This document shows positions 8,274 to 16,676 of a stretch of DNA of 64,000 nt, in pieces. A program made the translations under genes and the position numbers. The notes under the pieces are model-generated. The model was not told the DNA's origin. It did no database searches and was given only the letters and a program-made list of their open reading frames with translations. This DNA is from VXRD01 sp965232265 (GTDB taxonomy: Bacteria > Latescibacterota > UBA2968), in the NCBI GenBank assembly GCA_965232265.1, contig CBDDPH010000002.1, positions 1,922,001 through 1,986,000 of the forward strand. The letters are read 5' to 3'. How positions within the stretch are numbered: the first letter of the stretch is position 1; every line of letters begins with the position of its first letter.

Positions 8274-10019
8274 TTATTTTTTTGCCACTGGACCTTTCGG
8301 TGCGTCCTGGCTGTACAATGCACTGCCTCGCTCGTAAGACGCGACGACTGAACCGTTGGTAATTTCCAATCTGGGCACGTTCTTTCTAAACACATCGCGG
8401 TCGGGGCCGCGCATGACGGCCATCTGTTCATCGCTCATGCCCGAGACGAGATCGCCCCACCGTTTTTCTGGATGAGACAATTCTCCGCCGCTGCGATTAA
8501 AATTGCGCGATGAATATTTGTGCAAAATTCCCCGTCGCGATATGTCGCTTTTCCACGCGAATGTGCCATGTGAGGTGCTGCCATCCATGAAGAAGAGCAC
8601 ATCCCCTGCTTTCACCTCTATGTGTTTTACCAATCCCATGTGGTCATCGCAGGAGCTCACACCCGGGGGGGTAGGATAATACGCTTTATGCGATCCCGGC
8701 ACACACGCAAACCCCCCATCGGCTTCGGTTACATCGCGCAATTGCCAGGTTACGGTTACGGCTTCGCAATAACTGCGTCCATTTTGATAAAAGTATCCCC
8801 GGGTTGGATTGAGCGGCTCATTGGAGCCATGCTGGGAATGGCCCGATGTGCCTTTGACCGAGCAAAATGCCGTTCCTCCGCCCGTGCGACCACCACTGGC
8901 TCCCATCCAGTTCAGCCGATGTTCAACGATCGGGTGGGCGAGCATTCGCCGGAACGGGTCGGAATGGGGACTGGGCAACTGCGTCAGCCCACCCAACAGG
9001 GGTCTGCCCGTGCCTGCAAGGGTTTTTGATCCTTGTGCGAGTTCGTCGCCAACGACGATTCGATCCTCAAATTTGTCAATGGTGGCGTTGGCCTGTGCCA
9101 GCCATTCTTCATCCATGATCCCGCGCAGTACCAGGTACCCGTTTAAGTCCCAAAAGTAAAATTCTTTTTCGTCAATGCCCGAGTTTGGATTTTTAATCAG
9201 GAAAGACGGGTGAAAAATTTCACGGGATTCTTCCAATGCGATTGTCTCGCCGTCTGTTTTCAAAGTCGGTGGCGGCGTGGTATCGCGATATCCGGGGTGA
9301 TACAATGATGCACACTGTTCAGGTGTTAGTTCCGCCATAGAGTCGGATACTGGCATCTTTTCTGATGCAGGACCAGGTCCCGAAGAACGGATCACGCCGC
9401 GGCCTACATATTCGTAGGATAGCAAGTGTTGTGGTCCCTCGCCGTGCCATGCACGCATGCCCTGTACGACGCTCAGGCCGACGATGAGCAAATCGCCCGC
9501 TTTTAGTTCGGGTTGAAAAAGATAATCCGAGTCATCTACACCGGTCAAAATATCCTCTGGCGTTTCCACATTTGCCTTGTGGGTACACGGTACGAATACA
9601 AACCCGCCGTCGCCAGCTTTGACATCAGAGAGTGCCCAAATTGCGCGCACGCCCTCGCAAAATCTTCGATTGTTCTGGTGATAATATGCCAGCGCGGGGT
9701 CTCTCGGCTCGTTGCCCCCCATCAGCGGGGCAGAGGTGTCACAGGTTTCGTCGCACAGTATTTCGGGTGCGCGGTCGAGCCTGAACCCATATCCCACAAT
9801 TTGATTCAGATACCACACGAGTTGGGGATGGATCAACAAATCGCGGAATGGGTCGCGCAAATCGCCTTCCCAGCCGAGCATGCCCTCGAGCGATCCGACC
9901 CGATCAATCGCGTCGTTTAATCGCGCGACTTCGGGACGGGTCAAAGCTCCCGGTATATGCAAATAACCCGTTAAATCAAAGGCGTAATTCTCTTCGTTTG
10001 TCATCGTTTCCCGGTCCAT
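8274..10019 (-). CDS. phytanoyl-CoA dioxygenase-like protein, two-domain, tandem copy 2
   Basis: 581 residues, collinear with the downstream paralogue: only three substitutions in the first 85 residues. The same two-half architecture and the same departures from the HxD facial-triad motif occur, so the departures are shared and not recent decay. The start Met is preceded by GGAGG. Differences are spread along the gene, mostly conservative, which indicates selection for function since duplication. The product is probably a cytoplasmic non-haem iron, 2-oxoglutarate-type oxygenase or a relative; substrate unknown. Confidence 0.88.
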   Translation of the reverse strand: MDRETMTNEENYAFDLTGYLHIPGALTRPEVARLNDAIDRVGSLEGMLGWEGDLRDPFRDLLIHPQLVWYLNQIVGYGFRLDRAPEILCDETCDTSAPLMGGNEPRDPALAYYHQNNRRFCEGVRAIWALSDVKAGDGGFVFVPCTHKANVETPEDILTGVDDSDYLFQPELKAGDLLIVGLSVVQGMRAWHGEGPQHLLSYEYVGRGVIRSSGPGPASEKMPVSDSMAELTPEQCASLYHPGYRDTTPPPTLKTDGETIALEESREIFHPSFLIKNPNSGIDEKEFYFWDLNGYLVLRGIMDEEWLAQANATIDKFEDRIVVGDELAQGSKTLAGTGRPLLGGLTQLPSPHSDPFRRMLAHPIVEHRLNWMGASGGRTGGGTAFCSVKGTSGHSQHGSNEPLNPTRGYFYQNGRSYCEAVTVTWQLRDVTEADGGFACVPGSHKAYYPTPPGVSSCDDHMGLVKHIEVKAGDVLFFMDGSTSHGTFAWKSDISRRGILHKYSSRNFNRSGGELSHPEKRWGDLVSGMSDEQMAVMRGPDRDVFRKNVPRLEITNGSVVASYERGSALYSQDAPKGPVAKK

Positions 10020-10038
10020 GGTCAGCCTCCTTGACTGT

Positions 10039-10101
10039 CGATGTACCTGTTTGCCTGCCGGTATGCAGGCATGAGTGTGGCGGTTTATTCATGAAAAGCC
10101 C
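10039..10101. repeat. duplicated leader of oxygenase copy 2
   Basis: Partner of the leader repeat upstream of copy 1. The inverted repeat TGCCTGCCGGTATGCAGGCA at 10052-10071 is conserved exactly. Confidence 0.8.
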
Positions 10102-10221
10102 AAACCGATAAAAAAAACAAGCATAAAATGTATCCCCTCTTGAACCGATTGCTTGACGTATGGAAAAACTGCGGCAAGCTGATCAGTTGAACCCAAACAT
10201 AATCCCGATTAGCACTTGATC

Positions 10222-10330
10222 CTAATATCACCTCTCGTTATTATTGACTACCACTGAAGGAGATCAAAAGTGGAGAAACTACCACCTGTCCATCCAGGCG
10301 AGGTGCTTCTCGAAGACTTTATGAAGCCCC
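10222..10330 (+). pseudogene. relic of a higBA toxin-antitoxin locus (3' tip of higB, 5' part of higA)
   Basis: An open stretch ends in codons for VIIDYH and TGA, followed by AGGAG and a GTG that opens EKLPPVHPGEVLLEDFMKP, the N-terminus of HigA-type antitoxins. The intact higB in this window ends DLVDYH and is likewise followed by GGAG and higA starting with a PAHPGEIL segment, so order and spacing match. The relic breaks off after about 20 antitoxin codons, where the sequence turns into AAAGG-(8)-ATG, the apparent ribosome site of the sulfatase gene. The helix-turn-helix is missing, so no functional antitoxin is encoded. Confidence 0.75.
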
Positions 10331-10369
10331 GAAAGGTATCTATAATGGCAACAGTCTCGTCCCAATATT

Positions 10370-11779
10370 GTGCTTGTGATGTGCGATCAAATGCGCTGGG
10401 ATGCGGCTGGTTTTGCGGGTAGTTCTGTTGTTCAAACGCCCCATCTGGATCGCCTATCCGAGGGGGGCGTGTGTTTTGAAAATGCCTATTGCGCTTCTCC
10501 TGTTTGTTCGCCTGCGCGGGCGAGTTGGTTGACCGGGTGCTATCCCCATGCCCATCTGCAATTGCGAAATTACGGGCCAAAACGGGGAAAAGACTGGGGA
10601 AGTTATCTGCCGCCTGACCGCGTGACAATGGGCGATGTTTTGAAACGTGCGGGATATCGCTGTGGCATGGTCGGTCCCTGGCATCTGGGCGATGACCATG
10701 CGCCGCAGCACGGATTTGAGGATTTCTGGCAGACCTATCGATATCTCGACGACGAATACACAGATCCCCTTTTCGATTATTTCGAACGCGAGGGGGTACC
10801 CAATGTCTATGGCGATGGGGAAGCCGTCACGCAGTACGGAAATATTCTGGCGTTTACGACACTTACAGATCCGAGACAGCAGCGTACGACCTGGACGGTT
10901 GACCGCGCGATTGATTTTTTGCGCCAGCAAGAGGACGATCCGTTTTTTCTTTTTGTGAGTGTCAAGGACCCGCATCCCCTCATCGTTATCCCACCAGAAT
11001 TGCTCGAACACTATCCGATAGATCACATGCCCCTGCCGGATTCTCTGCGAGATCCACTCGAGGGTAAACCGCTTTTTCAGACTCGCGTAAAATTTCGCCT
11101 GCCCGACACGGTGACAGATCGGCAATTCCGGGAGATGATGGCGTACTATTACGCCCTGATTACTCATATTGATGCGGAGGTCGGGCGTCTGATTGGCGTT
11201 CTCGAAGAACAGAATATGCGCGATAATACGCTCGTGGCCTTTATGAGTGACCACGGCGAATTGCTTGGCGATCACGGTTGCACAGAAAAGTGCCTGATGT
11301 ACGAGGCCTCGGTCCGCGTTCCCTGCTTGCTCTCGTGGCCGCGCACGCTACCGGCGGGATTGCGCGTGACGACCCCGCTTGCAGGTGTTGATTTAATGCC
11401 GACTTTGCTCGATCTGGCAAGCGAGGCGCCGCCCGAGAAAATCGATGGTCGTTCCGTTGCAGATGCGATTCTGAATGGTCGGCAGCCGCAACCTCAGCCC
11501 ATTTTTGCAGAGATCGCCAGCCAGGAAGTCATTTATTGGGGTTCATCAGAAAGGGAGCAGTTTGCCGCGCATGTGATGAATCTCGATGGTCGCTGGAAGT
11601 ATATTCGCAATCGCTTTGATATCGATGAATTGTACGATTTGGAGACCGATCCGGGCGAAATGCAAAATCTCGCGCAGCTTTCCGAATATCAACCGCGCAT
11701 TACAGCTATGCGCCGGCAAATCGCCGAGATGATTTGCCATACAGGTCCTGGTCCCTACGACTGGTGTTTGCAAGTGTAG
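10370..11779 (+). CDS. sulfatase (type I, formylglycine-dependent), start probably frameshifted
   Basis: 469 residues from a GTG. The Cys that becomes formylglycine is in PVCSPARASWLTG, and metal ligands are in MCDQMRWD and FMSDHGELLGDHG. In-frame codons upstream read SRPNIVLVMCDQMRWD, a normal sulfatase start, but a stop codon comes before any ATG in that frame. An ATG at 10345 with AAAGG 8 bases ahead lies one frame off, 16 bases before the CCC codon. The original start was probably that ATG, disrupted by a one-base insertion or equivalent. The protein would desulfate carbohydrates; export is not evident. The next gene is a five-bladed propeller glycosidase-like protein. Confidence 0.88.
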   Translation: MLVMCDQMRWDAAGFAGSSVVQTPHLDRLSEGGVCFENAYCASPVCSPARASWLTGCYPHAHLQLRNYGPKRGKDWGSYLPPDRVTMGDVLKRAGYRCGMVGPWHLGDDHAPQHGFEDFWQTYRYLDDEYTDPLFDYFEREGVPNVYGDGEAVTQYGNILAFTTLTDPRQQRTTWTVDRAIDFLRQQEDDPFFLFVSVKDPHPLIVIPPELLEHYPIDHMPLPDSLRDPLEGKPLFQTRVKFRLPDTVTDRQFREMMAYYYALITHIDAEVGRLIGVLEEQNMRDNTLVAFMSDHGELLGDHGCTEKCLMYEASVRVPCLLSWPRTLPAGLRVTTPLAGVDLMPTLLDLASEAPPEKIDGRSVADAILNGRQPQPQPIFAEIASQEVIYWGSSEREQFAAHVMNLDGRWKYIRNRFDIDELYDLETDPGEMQNLAQLSEYQPRITAMRRQIAEMICHTGPGPYDWCLQV

Positions 11780-11807
11780 GTAGCACGCGAAAAGGAGAAC
11801 TGACAAT

Positions 11808-12755
11808 ATGGGAGAATCAACAGGAATGATAGGGAACGACGCCATTCCATTTGAGGTATTTGCGGGTTTCGAGCGGCTTGAGGATGTCAATCCCATTCTT
11901 GCCTGCGAGCCGCCAGAGTGGGCAGCCGCAGCCCATGCTTATGTGATGGATGATACGGTGCATTATTTATGGGGGAGGAGAAAAGAGGGCAATTATTGGG
12001 TTTTGATGCATAGCACGGCTCCGGTGAAAGATCCCGCAAAGATCGCGCACGATCCGCGCAATCCCGTGCTTTTGCCTTCGAGAGAGGGGTTTGACGATTA
12101 TACTATCGAATATCCTTTCCCGTTTTGGAATCCCGCCGATGGCAGGTTCTATGTTTATTATTTGGGACGACGGCAAAAGCCGCCAAAGCAGACGGGTTTA
12201 TTGGTGGGGGATGGCGATTTTGGCAAGTGGACGCGCGTTTGCCAGACGCCTGTGATTGCCGCTAATACCGCGCACGAGGGGCTGGGTTCGTCGCATCCCT
12301 CGGTTGTGGTGGTAGATGATATCATACATATCATTTATACGGGTGAGTCGGCAGAGCCGCCGACCTTGTGTCACGCGACTGCGCCGACGAGCGATCCCGC
12401 GGCTGTTACCAAAGATTCCGCGAATCCCATTTTTAAGGGTAGCGGAGAAATGTGGGATCGTTGTGGTGTCCGAGAGGCTGAGATTTTTAAGGGGCCACAG
12501 TATTTCCATCTCTTTTACGGGGGGTCCGACGGCGAAGCCTGGCGGATTGGGCATGTGAGAACGCGCGATTTTCGCACCTTTGAACCCAATCCGCACAATC
12601 CAATTTTTTCGCCCTCGCCAGATCCCGATGCATGGGACTGCGATGGAATACTAACGTCCCAGGTCATTGAAATTGACAACCACTACTACATGGTCTATGC
12701 GGGTATGCGGGGGCGTGAATGGCAAACGGGACTCGCGGTAACGCGATCTGTATGA
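11808..12755 (+). CDS. five-bladed beta-propeller protein, GH43/GH32/GH130-like
   Basis: 315 residues without a signal peptide. Repeated blade motifs such as MVYAGMRG, LFYGGSDGE and HIIYTGES and several NPIF/NPVL segments (DPRNPVLLP, SANPIFKGS, PHNPIFSPS) are the pattern of glycoside hydrolase clans with five-bladed propellers. Candidate acidic residues occur in IEYPFPFWNP and VREAEIFKG. Substrate specificity cannot be assigned. GGAG lies 11 bases ahead of the start; a second Met six codons in is possible. It follows the sulfatase by 28 bases, suggesting cotranscription and joint action on a sulfated or decorated glycan. Confidence 0.8.
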   Translation: MGESTGMIGNDAIPFEVFAGFERLEDVNPILACEPPEWAAAAHAYVMDDTVHYLWGRRKEGNYWVLMHSTAPVKDPAKIAHDPRNPVLLPSREGFDDYTIEYPFPFWNPADGRFYVYYLGRRQKPPKQTGLLVGDGDFGKWTRVCQTPVIAANTAHEGLGSSHPSVVVVDDIIHIIYTGESAEPPTLCHATAPTSDPAAVTKDSANPIFKGSGEMWDRCGVREAEIFKGPQYFHLFYGGSDGEAWRIGHVRTRDFRTFEPNPHNPIFSPSPDPDAWDCDGILTSQVIEIDNHYYMVYAGMRGREWQTGLAVTRSV

Positions 12756-12756
12756 C

Positions 12757-13863
12757 TCAGTCTTTCAGAACGCGGTTGGGCGTGTACTGGTTTGTGTAGT
12801 GACGCAGGTTTCCCGTGGCGTTGTTCTGTTTGATGGCGTCGGCGGGGAAGGTATGGAGAAACCAGTTGTTGTAGATTTCAGCACTTTCCTGGGGAATACC
12901 GCGAATGACTACGGCGGGTACACTTGTAGCGCGAAAGGTGTTGTGATGGATTAACATAAGATCGCCGGCGATGTGCGTATCGTCACCGCGATCCCGACCG
13001 CCGTGCATGTCAAAGCTGTGGCTGTTGGCGTTTTCCAAAATCAGGTTGTAACGGGCTTCATAGCTGGTGCCGGGTCTTCCGGTGCCTGCAATGTGGTGGC
13101 GGCACCAGTCGAACAAGTTGGCTTCGATAAGGGCGTTGGACTGGTCCAGCACCACGCCATAGCCCAGTCCGTAGCGCTGGTTGTGGTGAAAGTAGTTGTG
13201 ATGGATGTGGTTGTCCGTTGAGCCTGCCCGCAGGAAGATCGCGGCGTGGCTCCAGCCCCAGAGTTCGCAGTTATCGACTTCGAGGTTGGGATATTCGGTC
13301 TGGATGGCGCGGGAGTTGGGGATGCTGTAGTATCGCCCTTCGGCATGGAGTTGTCTCATCTGTTCGGTGCGTCTGAGGGTGTCCGGTCCATGGAATCGAA
13401 GGCCGGTGATACGGATGTTGGGTCCGGTGGCGACAAAGAGGGGTATGGTTTCGAGTTGTTTGGCGTAGAGCAGGGCGCCTTGAGCGCCGGGCTTGCCTCG
13501 GCCGCTGGCGAGTGTGACGCCTCCGCGTATGGCGATGTTCTGGTGTCCGGTCAGGTCGATTCGGGCGGTATCTGCTATATAGACTATCTGGTTGGGACCG
13601 GCGGACTCGAGGGCGTCGAGCAGTTCCATGCGGTTCGTGACCAGGTATTCGGATGGGTCAAGCAGGCGGTTGTAGCCCTCCCCACCGCCGATGGGATTGC
13701 CGGTGGGGTTGATGTCCGCACCGAATTTGTCATCTGACAGCAGGGGTTTTTCCTGCTGGCTATCTGGGACGGTATCTGGTGTATCGGGCGTGAGTGATTT
13801 TTCTTTGCCAGAACAGGCGAGGAGAAGAAGCAGGGCGGTGAGATATCGGAGCGTTCCTAACAT
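12757..13863 (-). CDS. right-handed beta-helix lipoprotein, pectate-lyase-like
   Basis: 368 residues. The signal peptide MLGTLRYLTALLLLLAC ends at a lipobox Cys. The mature protein has repeated beta-helix rungs (VDNCELWGWSHAAIF, IHHNYFHHNQRYG, IEANLFDWCRHH, LIHHNTFRA, IYNNWFLH), as in polysaccharide lyase family 1 and related proteins. It probably binds or cleaves an acidic polysaccharide at the cell surface. The ORF extends nine codons upstream, but AAGGA sits 8 bases before the Met chosen and the signal peptide starts cleanly there. It converges with the propeller gene with one base between stops. The third codon positions are richer in G and C than in most neighbours. Confidence 0.82.
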   Translation of the reverse strand: MLGTLRYLTALLLLLACSGKEKSLTPDTPDTVPDSQQEKPLLSDDKFGADINPTGNPIGGGEGYNRLLDPSEYLVTNRMELLDALESAGPNQIVYIADTARIDLTGHQNIAIRGGVTLASGRGKPGAQGALLYAKQLETIPLFVATGPNIRITGLRFHGPDTLRRTEQMRQLHAEGRYYSIPNSRAIQTEYPNLEVDNCELWGWSHAAIFLRAGSTDNHIHHNYFHHNQRYGLGYGVVLDQSNALIEANLFDWCRHHIAGTGRPGTSYEARYNLILENANSHSFDMHGGRDRGDDTHIAGDLMLIHHNTFRATSVPAVVIRGIPQESAEIYNNWFLHTFPADAIKQNNATGNLRHYTNQYTPNRVLKD

Positions 13864-14129
13864 GGCAATATCCTTCTCTGAACCACTCACAAAACAACGA
13901 GATGGGATAGATCTACTTCGCCTTCAACGCCATTTGAATATTGAATCCAAATTTTATAATCAGCGCACGATTTTGCAGATATGATTTTAATCATCAATAA
14001 ATCTCCTATGCCAGACTGTGATCCGTTTCAGAATGGTTTATCAACCAAAAATTACGGCAATTTAGTTAATTGATCAAGCCGAATAGAGGCTCAACCAATG
14101 CGGGACCACTTAAGAGAAAGGAGTTCGCA

Positions 14130-15098
14130 ATGCGCGATATTGTGGTCTTTAGCGGGAACGCACATCGTCAATTGGCAGAGCATATATGCCAGTATCTGAG
14201 CGTGCCTCTTAGTCAGAGCACGATTAACCGCTTCAGTAACGATTGCATTCAGGTGCAGTTGAACGCCAATTGTCGCGAGGCCGATGTCTTCCTGATTCAG
14301 CCTCTTGTGCCACCTGTCCATGACCATCTCATGGAACTCCTGCAGATGCTGGACGCGGCACGCGGGGCATCGGCTGCCCGTACGACAGCCGTTATTCCAT
14401 ACTACAGTTACGCGCGGTCAGATAAAAAGGATGCGCCTCGCATTTCTATTGCAGGGAGACTGGTGGCAGATTTGATTGATACAGCAGGTGCTAATCGGGT
14501 GCTTACGATGGCCCTTCACGCACCGCAGGTACATGGATTTTTTCGCATTCCCGTCGATCATCTCAATGCGCTCCATGTGTTGGCGAGATATTTCCGGGGC
14601 AAAGACCTGGCGGATACGGTCGTTGTTTCGCCCGATCTTGGAGGCGCGAAGGAGGCAACGCATTTTGCCCGCCTGCTCAAGTTGCCCGTAGCTGCTGGAA
14701 CCAAGCGCCGCATCAGCGATGAAAAAGTCGTGATTGATGCAATTGTCGGCGATGTAGAGGGGAAGAAGGTGATTGTTCTGGACGAAGAGATAGCCACGGG
14801 GGGAACACTTGTGGAGCTTATTGATCGCCTTCGGGAGCGCGGCGTTAATCACATTACGGTATCCTGCACACATGGACTTTTTACGGGCCAGGCCCTGCCG
14901 CGTTTGAGTGCCATTGCAGAGGTGAAGGAATTGGTGACGACAGATACGGTTCCACTTTCTTCGCAGAGCCTATATCCTCCCAATCTGACCACGCTATCCG
15001 TGGCACCTCTCCTGGGTGAGGCGATCCGCAGAATACACCACGGGGAATCGGTCAGCAGTTTATTTACAGCGCCAGATTGGATCGTGGATACAGAATAG
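14130..15098 (+). CDS. prs: ribose-phosphate pyrophosphokinase-family protein
   Basis: 322 residues. Fold and motif order match PRPP synthetase: YARSDKKDAPR in place of the usual YARQDRK loop, SPDLGGAKEATHFA for DVGG, KRR after it, and the PRPP loop DEEIATGGT. Two of these depart from the canonical forms (DDMIDTGGT is usual), so this may be a divergent PRPP synthetase or a paralogue with another role. GGAG 8 bases before the ATG fixes the start, 20 codons inside the longest ORF. No other purine or histidine gene is adjacent. Confidence 0.82.
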   Translation: MRDIVVFSGNAHRQLAEHICQYLSVPLSQSTINRFSNDCIQVQLNANCREADVFLIQPLVPPVHDHLMELLQMLDAARGASAARTTAVIPYYSYARSDKKDAPRISIAGRLVADLIDTAGANRVLTMALHAPQVHGFFRIPVDHLNALHVLARYFRGKDLADTVVVSPDLGGAKEATHFARLLKLPVAAGTKRRISDEKVVIDAIVGDVEGKKVIVLDEEIATGGTLVELIDRLRERGVNHITVSCTHGLFTGQALPRLSAIAEVKELVTTDTVPLSSQSLYPPNLTTLSVAPLLGEAIRRIHHGESVSSLFTAPDWIVDTE

Positions 15099-15112
15099 AG
15101 GCTCTTGGGCAA

Positions 15113-15412
15113 TTAAGTCGCTATAGCGGTATCAGTTAATGGCTCAATTCGAAGATCGCCGATCCTTTGTTGTGCGTGCCAGAGGTCGTATTGCTGTTGC
15201 AAATTCATCCAGAAAACAGGCGTTGTTCGAAATGCTTTGCTCAACCGAATCGCCATTTCTGGACTCACTCCGGTCTTGCCATTGACGAGTTCAGAAATGG
15301 TCTTTCGCGCCACGCCGAGTGTCTGTGCTACTTCTGTCACGGTCAAGTTTAACGGTACTAAACACAGTCCTTTTAAAATTTCACCTGGATGAGCCGGATT
15401 GTACATTTCCAT
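15113..15412 (-). CDS. higA: HigA-family antitoxin (XRE HTH)
   Basis: 99 residues. It opens with MYNPAHPGEILKGL, then a helix-turn-helix (VTEVAQTLGVARKTISELVN), and ends the domain with FWMNLQQQYDLWHA, the HigA/VapI signature. It would neutralise the toxin encoded 11 bases upstream and repress the pair's promoter. Order toxin then antitoxin is that of higBA. A truncated relic of a similar locus lies near 10.2 kb. Confidence 0.93.
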   Translation of the reverse strand: MEMYNPAHPGEILKGLCLVPLNLTVTEVAQTLGVARKTISELVNGKTGVSPEMAIRLSKAFRTTPVFWMNLQQQYDLWHAQQRIGDLRIEPLTDTAIAT

Positions 15413-15423
15413 AAAAATGCTCC

Positions 15424-15702
15424 TCAGTGATAGTCCACGAGATCCACATCTAAGACGATACCATCTTCAATTCTGAAAATGACCCGCCAATTGCCACTTA
15501 CGGAAACCGCCCAGAATCCCTTTCGCTGACCTCGTAAGGGATGAAGGCGTAGTCCCGGAAGATTCATGTCTCGAACCATTAACGCCCGGTTCAGAGCCGT
15601 CAAAATCAATCGCAACCGTTTGGCCTGAGTAGGTTGAATGCCGGACGTGTTTCCCGTTCTAAAAAATAGTTCCAAACCTTTATGCCGAAATTTTTCAATC
15701 AT
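15424..15702 (-). CDS. higB: HigB-family toxin (RelE/ParE superfamily)
   Basis: 92 residues from MIEKFRHKGLELFF. The central LILTALNRA, LHPLRGQRKGFWAVSVSGNWRVIF and the end VDLVDYH are typical of HigB/RelE toxins, which cleave mRNA on the ribosome. The ORF can be extended 28 codons, but family length favours the start used; the ribosome site there is weak (AGGT about 11 bases ahead). It forms an operon with higA. Confidence 0.9.
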   Translation of the reverse strand: MIEKFRHKGLELFFRTGNTSGIQPTQAKRLRLILTALNRALMVRDMNLPGLRLHPLRGQRKGFWAVSVSGNWRVIFRIEDGIVLDVDLVDYH

Positions 15703-15893
15703 TTTTAATGTAACCTGTAACGTATCAAGTGTCAACAATGTGTAAGCGATGAGTGATTTGCAGTGCAATTTTCGTGCCACTTGCAAAAAGCTTAGAATTT
15801 CGGCATTTTTAACTCCTGTGCATGGATAGGTTGAACATGTCGTTCAATTCCCAACACTCCAGTCTGTAAATTCTGTTCTCGGATAGATTAACT

Positions 15894-16577
15894 ATGAAAA
15901 AGAAAGCCGTTGTCTTGCTCAGTGGTGGGTTGGATTCCACTACAACGCTGGCCATTGCGATAGACAAAGGGTACGCGTGTTACGCGATCACATTTCGCTA
16001 TGGGCAGCGACACGAAATCGAATTTGAGTGTGCGAGAAAAATTGCCGCTCATTTTGGTGTGCGAGATCACGTTATTGCCAATATTGATTCGCGCGCTTTT
16101 GGGGGTTCGGCATTAACCGACGATATCGATGTGCCCAAAAATCGAGACGAGAGCGAAATGTCCGACGGTATTCCGGTCACTTATGTCCCCGCTCGCAATA
16201 CGATTTTTCTTTCTTACGCGCTTGCAATGGCCGAATCTCTCGATATCCGCGATATTTTTATTGGCGTCAATGCCATTGATTATAGCGGTTATCCCGATTG
16301 CCGCCCCGAATATATCGCCGCCTTTCAAACCATGGCGAATCTCGCCACCAAAGCCGGTATTGAAGGGGATGTGTTCACAATTCACACGCCGCTTATTGAT
16401 TTGACCAAAGTCGAGATTATCAAACGCGGCTTAGAACTCGGCGTTGATTACGCTATGACCTGCACCTGTTACGATCCCGATACAGTAGGCCGTGCGTGCG
16501 GGCAGTGCGACGCCTGCCTGTTGCGCTTGCAGGGGTTTGCACAGAATGGGATGAAAGATCCGGTGGCGTATCGGTGA
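15894..16577 (+). CDS. queC: 7-cyano-7-deazaguanine synthase
   Basis: 227 residues. The ATP-binding PP-loop is VVLLSGGLDSTTT near the N-terminus; YVPARNTIFLSYA and GVNAIDYSGYPDCRPE are conserved queuosine-pathway segments. Four Cys for zinc lie in CTCY and CGQCDAC near the C-terminus. The enzyme converts 7-carboxy-7-deazaguanine to preQ0, the precursor of queuosine in tRNA or of deazapurines in DNA. No other queuosine gene is adjacent. I looked for a preQ1 riboswitch in the leader and saw none. Confidence 0.97.
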   Translation: MKKKAVVLLSGGLDSTTTLAIAIDKGYACYAITFRYGQRHEIEFECARKIAAHFGVRDHVIANIDSRAFGGSALTDDIDVPKNRDESEMSDGIPVTYVPARNTIFLSYALAMAESLDIRDIFIGVNAIDYSGYPDCRPEYIAAFQTMANLATKAGIEGDVFTIHTPLIDLTKVEIIKRGLELGVDYAMTCTCYDPDTVGRACGQCDACLLRLQGFAQNGMKDPVAYR

Positions 16578-16676
16578 GAGGCAGTTCTTCATTGCCGCAA
16601 TGTACGCTTGCTAAATTTATGCGGATTTACGATCTTACGAAGTCGTTATCTCATTCACCTTCAAAGAATTGTGGTT

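Noticed and set aside
10248..10628. 126-residue minus-strand ORF over the higBA relic
   Set aside because: It is the reverse of the sulfatase start and the relic; no family features.
13246..13737. 163-residue plus-strand ORF rich in Gly and Val
   Set aside because: It is antisense to the beta-helix lipoprotein and has the composition of a shadow frame.
15787..15893. Possible preQ1 riboswitch before queC
   Set aside because: No C-rich loop or A-rich tail pseudoknot pattern is visible.
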